The notes under the pieces are model-generated. The model was not told the origin of the DNA. It was given only the letters and a program-made list of their open reading frames with translations, and ran no database searches. Positions 39,504-47,526 of a stretch of 50,901 nt of DNA are shown here, one piece after another. Source of the DNA: JANMOK01 sp031415055. Its GTDB lineage: Bacteria > Pseudomonadota > Alphaproteobacteria > Rhodobacterales > Rhodobacteraceae. Numbering within the stretch: position 1 is the first letter of the stretch; each line of letters opens with the position of its first letter. A program made the translations under genes and the position numbers. The stretch is from positions 1-50,901 of the forward strand of contig JANOQZ010000033.1 in assembly GCA_031415055.1 (NCBI GenBank). Reading direction: 5' to 3'.

Positions 39504-41816
39504 ATGCCATCTTTTTCCGGCACGCTTGAAGGTGCCATCCACGCCGCGCTGCAATATGCCAACGAGCGCAAACACGAACTTGCCACGTTGGAACATCTGT
39601 TGCTGGCGCTGATCGATGAGCCCGATGCGGCGCGGGTTATGCAGGCCTGTGGTGTCAATTTGGCCGACCTGCGCAAATCGCTGGTCACCTTCATCAACGA
39701 AGAACTTGATAGTCTGGTTTCTGATATCGACGGCTCGCAAGCCGCACCAACGACCGGTTTCCAACGCGTCATTCAACGCGCCGCGATCCATGTGCAATCA
39801 TCGGGCCGCAACGAAGTGACCGGCGCCAATGTTTTGGTTGCGATATTTGCCGAACGCGAAAGCCACGCCGCTTATTTCCTGCAACAGCAAGACATGACCC
39901 GCTATGACGCGGTCAATTTCATCTCGCATGGCGTCGCCAAAGACCCGAGTATGGCCGAGGCCAAGCCGGTGACCGGCGCGGAAATGAACGAAAGCGAAGA
40001 TACCAAGGACAAAGGCAAGGAATCGGCGTTGAAGAAATACTGTGTTGATCTCAACGCTAAAGCCCGCGAGGGCGGGGTTGACCCGCTGATTGGCCGCAAC
40101 GACGAAGTCGACCGCTGCATCCAAATCCTTTGCCGGCGGCGCAAAAACAACCCGCTGTTGGTCGGCGATCCCGGTGTTGGCAAAACGGCAATCGCCGAAG
40201 GCTTGGCCCGCAAAATCGTCACCGGCGATACGCCGAACGTTTTGGCGGCGACCACGATCTATTCGCTCGACATGGGTGCGCTGCTTGCTGGCACCCGCTA
40301 TCGCGGTGATTTTGAGGAACGCTTGAAAGCGGTCGTCACCGAACTGGAGGCGCATCCTGACGCCGTTCTGTTTATCGACGAAATCCATACGGTTATCGGT
40401 GCCGGGGCCACGTCCGGCGGCTCGATGGATGCGTCCAACCTGCTCAAACCCGCCCTGCAAGGCGGCAAGCTACGTTGCATGGGGTCGACCACCTACAAAG
40501 AATTCCGCCAGCATTTCGAGAAAGACCGGGCGTTGGCGCGACGGTTCCAGAAAATTGACATCAACGAACCCTCGGTCGAGGATTCGATCAAAATCCTCAT
40601 GGGCCTCAAACCCTATTTCGAGGAACACCACGACCTGCGCTATACCAACGACGCCATCAAATCGGCGGTCGAGCTTTCGGCGCGTTACATCCATGACCGT
40701 AAACTGCCCGACAAGGCGATTGACGTGATTGACGAAGCCGGTGCTGCACAAATGCTGGTGCCCGAAGGCAAGCGTCGCAAGACGCTGGGCGTGAAGGAAA
40801 TCGAAGCTGTCGTCGCCAAAATCGCCCGCATCCCGCCGAAAAACGTGTCGAAGGACGATGCGCAAGTGCTCAAAGACCTCGACGCCAACCTGAAGCGTGT
40901 GGTTTTTGGCCAGGATAAGGCAATCGAGGCGCTGGCATCCGCCATCAAACTCAGCCGTGCAGGCCTGCGCGAACCGGAAAAACCGATTGGCAATTACCTG
41001 TTCGCGGGGCCAACTGGCGTGGGTAAAACCGAGGTTGCCAAGCAACTGGCCGACACTTTGGGCGTCGAACTTCTGCGCTTTGACATGTCGGAATATATGG
41101 AAAAACACGCGGTGTCCCGCCTGATCGGTGCCCCGCCGGGCTATGTTGGCTTTGATCAAGGCGGCCTGTTGACCGACGGCGTTGACCAGCACCCGCATTG
41201 CGTGCTGCTGCTGGATGAAATCGAAAAAGCCCACCCGGATGTCTACAACATCCTGTTGCAAGTCATGGACCACGGCAAACTGACCGACCACAACGGTCGC
41301 GCCGTTGATTTCCGCAACGTCGTCCTGATCATGACCACCAACGCCGGTGCCGCCGAAATGGCCAAATCGGCGATTGGGTTTGGCTCGTCGGTGCGCGAAG
41401 GCGAAGATACTGCCGAAATCGAGCGCCGTTTTACCCCCGAATTCCGTAACCGGCTGGACGCCACGATCAGCTTCTCGGCTTTGCCGAAAGCCGTGATCAT
41501 GCAAGTGGTCGAGAAATTCGTACAGCAACTTGAGGCTCAATTGCTGGACCGCAACGTGCATATCGAACTTTCATCCGAAGCCGCTGCTTGGCTGGGTGAT
41601 CGTGGTTACGACGCCACAATGGGTGCAAGGCCACTGGCCCGCGTCATCCAAGAGCACATCAAGAAACCGTTGGCCGAAGAACTGCTGTTTGGCAAACTGG
41701 CCAAAGGCGGGCTGGTCAAAGTCGGGGTCAAAGATAACAAAATTGTGCTGGATATCGAACTACCGGAAAAATCGCTGACACTCGATAAAAGGCCACCTTT
41801 GTTGACGGCGAAATAG
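39504..41816 (+). CDS. clpA: ATP-dependent Clp protease ATPase subunit ClpA
   Basis: The 770-residue AAA+ unfoldase has an N-domain (1-140), a first ATPase with LLVGDPGVGKTAIAEGLARK, VLFIDEIHTVIGAG and KLRCMGSTTYKEFRQHFEKD, and a second with FAGPTGVGKTEVAKQLA, VLLLDEIEKAHPDVYN and the Arg-finger region TPEFRNRLD. There is no long middle coiled coil, so it is ClpA and not ClpB. The loop AIGFGSS holds the IG(F/L) ClpP-docking tripeptide. A 207-bp leader region precedes it with CTTGAA at 39404, a weak resemblance to a heat-shock sigma -35. It is convergent with oppF, 5 bp apart. Confidence 0.96.
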   Translation: MPSFSGTLEGAIHAALQYANERKHELATLEHLLLALIDEPDAARVMQACGVNLADLRKSLVTFINEELDSLVSDIDGSQAAPTTGFQRVIQRAAIHVQSSGRNEVTGANVLVAIFAERESHAAYFLQQQDMTRYDAVNFISHGVAKDPSMAEAKPVTGAEMNESEDTKDKGKESALKKYCVDLNAKAREGGVDPLIGRNDEVDRCIQILCRRRKNNPLLVGDPGVGKTAIAEGLARKIVTGDTPNVLAATTIYSLDMGALLAGTRYRGDFEERLKAVVTELEAHPDAVLFIDEIHTVIGAGATSGGSMDASNLLKPALQGGKLRCMGSTTYKEFRQHFEKDRALARRFQKIDINEPSVEDSIKILMGLKPYFEEHHDLRYTNDAIKSAVELSARYIHDRKLPDKAIDVIDEAGAAQMLVPEGKRRKTLGVKEIEAVVAKIARIPPKNVSKDDAQVLKDLDANLKRVVFGQDKAIEALASAIKLSRAGLREPEKPIGNYLFAGPTGVGKTEVAKQLADTLGVELLRFDMSEYMEKHAVSRLIGAPPGYVGFDQGGLLTDGVDQHPHCVLLLDEIEKAHPDVYNILLQVMDHGKLTDHNGRAVDFRNVVLIMTTNAGAAEMAKSAIGFGSSVREGEDTAEIERRFTPEFRNRLDATISFSALPKAVIMQVVEKFVQQLEAQLLDRNVHIELSSEAAAWLGDRGYDATMGARPLARVIQEHIKKPLAEELLFGKLAKGGLVKVGVKDNKIVLDIELPEKSLTLDKRPPLLTAK

Positions 41817-41821
41817 GTCGT

Positions 41822-42808
41822 CTAGTGCAAATCGCCGATGCGAATACAGGCCGCCAAATGCCCGGCGCCGACGGTAACGTTGGCTGGCACTGCATCCGAG
41901 CAAGCAGAGATTGTATAGGGGCAGCGGGTGGAGAAGACGCAGCCTTTGGGTGGGTTCATTGGCGAAGGTGGGTCGCCTTTGAGGATGACGCGTTTGCGCT
42001 GCCGGGCAACCTTTGGGTCGGGGATGGGCGCGGCGGAAAGCAGGGCGCGGGTATAGGGGTGCTGTGGGTTGGTGAACACGGCATCGCAGGGGCCAGATTC
42101 AACGACCCGGCCAAGGTAGAGCACGAGGATACGATCGGAAATCAGGCGGACGACTGACAAATCGTGGCTGATGAAGATGAGCGTCAGGCCAAAATCAGCA
42201 CGAAGTTTATCAAGCAGGTTGATGATCTGGGCTTGGATGGAAACGTCCAAGGCGGAAACCGGTTCATCGCAAATCACCAGTTTGGGCTTGGTGACAATGG
42301 CGCGGGCAATGCCGATTCGCTGCGCTTGGCCGCCGGAAAATTCGTGCGGATAGCGGTTGACCATGTCGCGGGCGAGGCCAACGGCGGACATGATTTCACG
42401 CACGCGATCAAGGCGCTGCGCTTTGGAAAGTTGCGGTTCAAACACGGTTAGCGGTTCGCCGATGATGTCGCCCACTGTCATGCGCGGGTCGAGCGAGGCG
42501 ATAGGATCTTGGAAGATGATCTGCATGTTTTGCCGGGTCAGCCGCATTTCTTCGTCCGATAGGTCGGGCAGATTGCGGCCCTGCCAGACCACGCGGCCGG
42601 CGGAAGGTTCGATCAGCCGCAAGATGGTGCGGCCGAGGGTGGATTTACCACAGCCGGATTCGCCGACGATGCCAAGGGTTTCGCCTGCGTTCAGGGTGAA
42701 GCTGACATTGTTGACGGCAACCAGCGTGAGTTTTCCACCGAACAAACGTCCCGAAGAAACACCGAAAGCGGTGGATAGGTTTTCGACCGATAAAAGGGCG
42801 TCAGGCAT
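41822..42808 (-). CDS. oppF: Oligopeptide/dipeptide-type ABC transporter ATPase, OppF-like
   Basis: The 328-residue ATPase has Walker A GIVGESGCGKST, signature EFSGGQAQRIGIARAI, Walker B LVICDEPVSALD and the OppF/DppF C-terminal extension with cysteines (GCVFSTRCPYTISACSD) that bind an iron-sulfur cluster in some family members. Its start overlaps the end of the OppD gene by 8 bp. It is the last gene of a five-gene operon. Confidence 0.92.
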   Translation of the reverse strand: MPDALLSVENLSTAFGVSSGRLFGGKLTLVAVNNVSFTLNAGETLGIVGESGCGKSTLGRTILRLIEPSAGRVVWQGRNLPDLSDEEMRLTRQNMQIIFQDPIASLDPRMTVGDIIGEPLTVFEPQLSKAQRLDRVREIMSAVGLARDMVNRYPHEFSGGQAQRIGIARAIVTKPKLVICDEPVSALDVSIQAQIINLLDKLRADFGLTLIFISHDLSVVRLISDRILVLYLGRVVESGPCDAVFTNPQHPYTRALLSAAPIPDPKVARQRKRVILKGDPPSPMNPPKGCVFSTRCPYTISACSDAVPANVTVGAGHLAACIRIGDLH

Positions 42809-43778
42809 CGGCCAATTCCCGTTCGGTTAGGGGGTGGTAGCAGGCGACGCGGACTGGACCTTTTGCCGTAAGGTTGGGCGGCGTTTCGCGGCATTTGTCG
42901 GTGGCATAAGCACAACGTGTGTGGAAAGCGCAGCCTTGCGGCAAGCGGATCAGGTTCGGTGGCTGGCCGGGAATCGGCGCAATGGCGCTGCGTGCCTTGT
43001 CTACCCGTGGGATCGAGTTGAGCAAAGCGGCGGTGTAGGGATGCGCCGGGTTGTCGAAAATGCGGTCAACGCCCGCATCTTCAACGATCCGCCCACCATA
43101 CATGACAACCACCCGGTCGGCGATGCCAGCGACCACACCCATGTCGTGGGTGATGGTGACCAGTGCGGTGCCAAGATCGGCGGCAAGGTCGGCGAACAGG
43201 TCGAGGATTTGCGCTTGGATGGTCACATCCAGCGCAGTTGTGGGTTCATCGGCGATCAGCAATTTGGGTTTGCATAAAAGTGCCATGGCGATGACAACGC
43301 GCTGACGCATGCCGCCGGACAATTCATGCGGATAGAGGCGGAAACGGCGGATCGGGTCGGGGATGCCGACGCGTTCCAGCATTTGCAGGGCCTCGGCGGT
43401 GGCTTGTCTGGGCGACAGGCCCTGATGCACTTCGAGTTGTTCCGTCAGTTGGCGGGATATTCTGAGCGACGGGTTTAACGCGGTCATCGGGTCTTGAAAG
43501 ACCATGGTGATGTCTTTGCCGCGCACTTTGTCGAGTTGGCGCGAGGTGAGTTTCAGCAGGTCTTGGCCGTCGAAAATGGCCTGTCCGGTTGTTGTTCCGT
43601 TCTTGGCCAACAGTCCCATGACGCCGAGAAAGGTCTGGCTTTTGCCCGAGCCGCTTTCACCGACGATGGCTAGGCGTTCGCCGGGTTGAATGGATAGGTT
43701 CATGCCCGACACCGCCTGAACTTCGCCCTCAGGTGTGTCAAAACGGATGGTGTAGTCTTGGAGCGATAACAGGGCCAT
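42801..43778 (-). CDS. oppD: Oligopeptide/dipeptide-type ABC transporter ATPase, OppD-like
   Basis: The 325-residue ATPase has Walker A AIVGESGSGKSQ, signature ELSGGMRQRVVIAMAL, Walker B LLIADEPTTALD and the C-terminal OPN domain GCAFHTRCAYATDKCRE. The final Walker A residue is Gln in place of the usual Thr (GKSQ), as in many OppD proteins. The start is ATG 43778, one base after the oppC stop; the upstream extension to 43805 would run into oppC. It works as a heterodimer with OppF. Confidence 0.92.
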   Translation of the reverse strand: MALLSLQDYTIRFDTPEGEVQAVSGMNLSIQPGERLAIVGESGSGKSQTFLGVMGLLAKNGTTTGQAIFDGQDLLKLTSRQLDKVRGKDITMVFQDPMTALNPSLRISRQLTEQLEVHQGLSPRQATAEALQMLERVGIPDPIRRFRLYPHELSGGMRQRVVIAMALLCKPKLLIADEPTTALDVTIQAQILDLFADLAADLGTALVTITHDMGVVAGIADRVVVMYGGRIVEDAGVDRIFDNPAHPYTAALLNSIPRVDKARSAIAPIPGQPPNLIRLPQGCAFHTRCAYATDKCRETPPNLTAKGPVRVACYHPLTERELADA

Positions 43779-43779
43779 G

Positions 43780-44688
43780 TCAGCGATCCTTCGGGTCAAA
43801 GGCATCGCGCAGACCGTCGCCGATGAACAACAGGCCCATGAGTAACGTCACCAACACCACGGCGGGGAACCAAAGCAGCCAAGGCAGCACCTCGAAGATT
43901 GACGCGCCCTCCGAGATGAGGGTGCCAAGCGAGGTGAGCGGTTCTTGCACGCCAAAGCCAAGATAGGACAGGAAACTCTCGATGGCGATGATCTCGGGGA
44001 TGGTCAGGGCGGCATAGATGACGACCGGGCCAAGCAGGTTGGGGATGATGTGTTTGACGATGATTTTGAAGGGGCGTTGGCCGGATGCGCGTGCCGCCTC
44101 GACAAATTCGCGTTCTTTCAGCGACAGGGTTTGCCCGCGCACGATGCGGGCCATGGTCAGCCATTCGAGTGCGCCGATGGCGGCAAACAGCAGGTAGACG
44201 TTGCGTCCGAAAATCACCATCAACAGGATGACGAACATCAAGTAAGGCAGGGCATACATGATGTCGACAAAGCGCATCATGATCTGGTCGGTGCGCCCGC
44301 CGATATAACCTGCGACCGCACCGTAAAGCACGCCGATTCCGACGGAAACGAGGGTGGCGGTCAGCGCAACGGCCAGCGAAATACGCGTGCCATACAGGGT
44401 GCGGGCCAACAGGTCGCGGCCGTTCTGGTCGGTGCCGAAATAGTGGCCACTGGCCGTTGATGGCGCAACTTTGAGGGCACCCCAATCGGGGTCTTCGTAG
44501 TTATAGGGCACCAGCGACGGGCCGATGAAAGCGGCGAGGATGAGGAATCCGACCAGAAACATCGATACCACAGCCGCCTTATTGCGCAGCAATCGGCGGA
44601 TGGCGTCTTGGGTTAACGAGCGGGATTCAGGGGCAAGATCGTTGAATGTGTCGGCGATGATTTCTTCGCGCAGAGTGTTCAGGATCAC
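43780..44688 (-). CDS. oppC: Oligopeptide/dipeptide-type ABC transporter permease, OppC-like
   Basis: The 302-residue product has the OppC N-terminal extension, a first helix AAVVSMFLVGFLILAAFIGPSLVP, then HYFGTDQNGRDLLARTLYGTRISL (a family hallmark) and the EAA loop EFVEAARASGQRPFKIIVKHIIPNLLGP. About six membrane segments. The start is GTG 44688, overlapping the oppB stop (GTGA). Confidence 0.93.
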   Translation of the reverse strand: MILNTLREEIIADTFNDLAPESRSLTQDAIRRLLRNKAAVVSMFLVGFLILAAFIGPSLVPYNYEDPDWGALKVAPSTASGHYFGTDQNGRDLLARTLYGTRISLAVALTATLVSVGIGVLYGAVAGYIGGRTDQIMMRFVDIMYALPYLMFVILLMVIFGRNVYLLFAAIGALEWLTMARIVRGQTLSLKEREFVEAARASGQRPFKIIVKHIIPNLLGPVVIYAALTIPEIIAIESFLSYLGFGVQEPLTSLGTLISEGASIFEVLPWLLWFPAVVLVTLLMGLLFIGDGLRDAFDPKDR

Positions 44689-45608
44689 CGTGCCCTCACT
44701 TTCGGGTCAAGCCAAGCATAGGCGATGTCGACCAGCAGGTTCAGCAGCACAATCAGGAACATGTAGAGAATGACTGTGCCCAGAACCATGCCATAGTCGC
44801 GGTTGAGGGCGGCGGTGACGAATAGGCGACCAATGCCGGGGAGACCGAAGATTTGCTCAACGACAATGGAGCCGGTTAACAAATAGCTGGCCGCTGGACC
44901 GAGGTAGGAAACGACGGGCATCATCGCTGGTTTAAGGGCGTGGCGAATGATTGTCAGCCGTGCTCCGATACCTTTGGAGCGAGCGGTGCGGATGAAGTTG
45001 GAATTTAAGACCTCGATCATCGAGCCGCGCGTCAGGCGGCTGATACGGGCCGCGTGGGGCAGCGCCAGAACGGTGATGGGCAGCGCCAGATAGGGCAGCG
45101 AACCATTGCCCCAGCCGCCAACGGGCACCACGTCCAGCCAGATGCCAAAGATCAGTTGCAGGATTGGGGCCATCAGGAAATTGGGGATAACAAGGCCGAC
45201 GAGAATGATGAAACCCATGCCGTAATCGGGCATTTTGTTTTGGTAAAGTGCGCCGATGACACCAGCAGTGACGCCGACGAGAAGGGCGATGAGCAGGGCA
45301 GAGAGGCCGATGGTGACGGTGAAGGGTAGGCCCTGCAAAAGCTGATCGGTGACAGTGAAATCGTCGGAGGCGAAGGATGGACCAAGGTCGCCACGCATCA
45401 CGTCGGCGAGGTAATTCCAATATTGAGTGAACAGCGGCTTGTCGAGGTTGTAATGCGCCGCCAGGTTTTTCATCACCGCTGGTGACAAAGGGCGTTCGCC
45501 ATCAAACGGCCCGCCGGGGGCAAGCCGCAGAGTAAAAAAGCTGAGCGTGATGGCGATCCAGAGGACCGGGATCGTCGTCAACAGGCGATGCAGGGCATAT
45601 CGTATCAT
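44685..45608 (-). CDS. oppB: Oligopeptide/dipeptide-type ABC transporter permease, OppB-like
   Basis: The 307-residue product has the OppB/DppB start MIRYALHRLLTTIPVLWIAITLSFFTLRLAPGGPF and the EAA loop NFIRTARSKGIGARLTIIRHALKPAMMP, with a DPKVR end. Six membrane segments. It is separated from oppA by 68 bp containing a strong hairpin (45629-45655). Confidence 0.93.
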   Translation of the reverse strand: MIRYALHRLLTTIPVLWIAITLSFFTLRLAPGGPFDGERPLSPAVMKNLAAHYNLDKPLFTQYWNYLADVMRGDLGPSFASDDFTVTDQLLQGLPFTVTIGLSALLIALLVGVTAGVIGALYQNKMPDYGMGFIILVGLVIPNFLMAPILQLIFGIWLDVVPVGGWGNGSLPYLALPITVLALPHAARISRLTRGSMIEVLNSNFIRTARSKGIGARLTIIRHALKPAMMPVVSYLGPAASYLLTGSIVVEQIFGLPGIGRLFVTAALNRDYGMVLGTVILYMFLIVLLNLLVDIAYAWLDPKVRAR

Positions 45609-45628
45609 TGTCTGACCAAAATGACGGA

Positions 45629-45655
45629 TCCTCCGCCCGAGGTTCGGGCGGAGGA
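45629..45655 (-). terminator. 12-bp hairpin between oppA and oppB
   Basis: TCCTCCGCCCGA and TCGGGCGGAGGA form a perfect stem with a 3-nt loop, 21 bp past the oppA stop. On the minus strand no long T-run follows, so full termination is unlikely. Such structures commonly stabilise the binding-protein mRNA and reduce read-through to the permeases. Confidence 0.75.
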
Positions 45656-45676
45656 CGATGTTTCAATTCGTTCAGA

Positions 45677-47248
45677 TCATTCCGCGAAAGACAGCCAACG
45701 CGTGCGGTGTTTGTCTTTGGCGTTGTCAACAAATCCTTGAACTTTCGGTTTGATGACGTTTTTGGAGACGTAGTAATAGATCGGAATCGCGGCACTTTCG
45801 TCCAGCGCGATCCGTTCTGCCTGCGCCAGAACGGCAGCACGTGCCGTCAGGTCTTTCATCGTGCTGGCTTCCGCCAGTAGCTTGTCAAATTCGGCGTTTT
45901 TGTATCGACCGTAATTGTGTTCCACGTCCGAACGCAACAAGTTGAGAAAGTTGTCGGCGTCGTCATAGTCCGACAGCCAGCCGGCGCGACCGACTTCGAC
46001 CAGACCATCGGTCATCTCGTCGTAGTGCACTTTGGTCTCGGTGTTGTAGAGTTCGACTTCAACGCCCAGCGGCTTCCACATGGCAGCAATCGCCACGGCG
46101 ATGCGTTTGTGGTTGTCGTTGGTGTTGTAGCGCAGTTGCAGTTTCAACGGATTGTCAACCGAATAGCCTTCTGCCGCCATCAGCTCGACTGCCTTGGCGG
46201 TTTTCTCCGCCTGGGGCAAGCCAGCCCAGCTGACGGTCTCCGGCGTGCCATAGTTGGCTGTGCCCGGCGGAACCCACGAATAGGCCGGAAGTTCGCCGGT
46301 GCCTAAAATATCAGGCCCGATCACTTCACGAACGATCGACATTGACAAAGCTTGGCGGACGTTTTGGTTAAACATGGCGTTGTTGACGACGTAGTAATAC
46401 AGGCCCGAGAACGGCGCGACATGCGCTTCACCCGGCAGATTTTCCTGCATCCAAGCGTATTGGTCGGTCGGGAAATCGGTCATGAAGTCGAACTCGTCGG
46501 CGCGATAACGCAACAGAGCCGCCGACTGATCTTCCAGAACGTAGAAAGTGGCACCTTCCAGTTTCAGGCTGACAGTGTCGTACCACTGGTCGTTGATCAC
46601 GGTTTTGACATGGCTGCCCGGCACCCATTCCACCGGCTTGTAGGGGCCGTTGACGACGATATTTTCGATTTTCACCCAATCTTCGCCTTTGGCGTCGATC
46701 AGGTGTTTCGGCAGCGGATAGGCGGTGTAGTGGGTCAAAGCGTCGATGAAATAAGGTGTCGGCGCTTCGAGTGTTATCTGCACCGTATCGTCATTGACCG
46801 CGACAACGCCAAGCTGGCTGAAGTCGGTGATCGAACCGTCGTTGATGCCAGCGGCATTTTTGATCGGGTATTGCAGATAGGCGTATTCAGCGGCAGTTGC
46901 CGGATCCATCAATCGCTGGAGAGCGAATACGAAATCGCCTGCAGTTACTGGCGCTCCATCGGACCATTTGATGCCGTCGCGCAGGTTGAAGGTATAAACC
47001 AGCCCGTCTTCGGAAACCTCCCAGCTTTCGGCCTGTCCTGGCATGGCAGCGGCACTGGCGTCTTCGGTGACAAGGCCTTCGAAAATGTCACCGGCGATGC
47101 GGTCTTCCCAGTCGCCTGACAACTTATGCGGGTCAAGCGATGTCGGATCGCCGCCGTTGTGAATGTTGATCTGGGCAGCCTGCGCGCCAAACGCCATTGC
47201 GCTGGATAGCAGGGCCGCACCGATCAGGTGTTTGAAAGTCATGTTCAT
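45677..47248 (-). CDS. oppA: ABC transporter substrate-binding protein, family 5 (OppA-like)
   Basis: The 523-residue product has a signal peptide (MNMTFKHLIGAALLSSAMAFGAQA) and the family-5 pattern: GGDPTSLDPHKLSGDWEDRIAGDIFEGLV, AESWEVSEDGLVYTFNLRDGIKWSDGAPVTAGDFVFAL, and a C-terminal RTRWLSF. Family 5 binds oligopeptides, but some members bind oligosaccharides or opines. The divergent GH3 beta-glucosidase makes a glycoside ligand worth considering. GGAAGGG precedes ATG 47248; the frame's extension to 47380 is rejected. First gene of oppABCDF. Confidence 0.92.
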   Translation of the reverse strand: MNMTFKHLIGAALLSSAMAFGAQAAQINIHNGGDPTSLDPHKLSGDWEDRIAGDIFEGLVTEDASAAAMPGQAESWEVSEDGLVYTFNLRDGIKWSDGAPVTAGDFVFALQRLMDPATAAEYAYLQYPIKNAAGINDGSITDFSQLGVVAVNDDTVQITLEAPTPYFIDALTHYTAYPLPKHLIDAKGEDWVKIENIVVNGPYKPVEWVPGSHVKTVINDQWYDTVSLKLEGATFYVLEDQSAALLRYRADEFDFMTDFPTDQYAWMQENLPGEAHVAPFSGLYYYVVNNAMFNQNVRQALSMSIVREVIGPDILGTGELPAYSWVPPGTANYGTPETVSWAGLPQAEKTAKAVELMAAEGYSVDNPLKLQLRYNTNDNHKRIAVAIAAMWKPLGVEVELYNTETKVHYDEMTDGLVEVGRAGWLSDYDDADNFLNLLRSDVEHNYGRYKNAEFDKLLAEASTMKDLTARAAVLAQAERIALDESAAIPIYYYVSKNVIKPKVQGFVDNAKDKHRTRWLSFAE

Positions 47249-47526
47249 TTTTACCCTTCCGTGTTGGTTTCGATTGTCCGTGTTTGGTGCTTTGCAGGCT
47301 GGTTCGGCAAAATGCCGTTTCCGAAAAGAAAACGGCTGGCACTGCCAACCGGGCCGTGAAAATACCATTGATGTCGGCAATCTGTGCTGATTTCCGTTTT
47401 GAGTCCACGGAAAAACGGCAGAGTTACCTTCACGTCACCGTCAATTGCATTTGCGCGCACAATGGTTGTGTTCATTTTTGCGCGCCGGGTTTATAGGTCC
47501 GCCGAAATTACTTTGGACGGGCTGCA
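47249..47526. promoter_or_regulatory. Divergent promoter region of oppA and the GH3 gene
   Basis: 278 bp with no credible gene. Notable: CACAA-TGG-TTGTG (47458-47470), a 13-bp palindrome, and TTGCGCGC repeated at 47451-47458 and 47478-47485. A possible plus-strand promoter is TTGTGT (47466-47471) with TTTATA (47490-47495), spacing 18, so the palindrome would overlap the -35. All of these are weak signals read by eye. Confidence 0.35.
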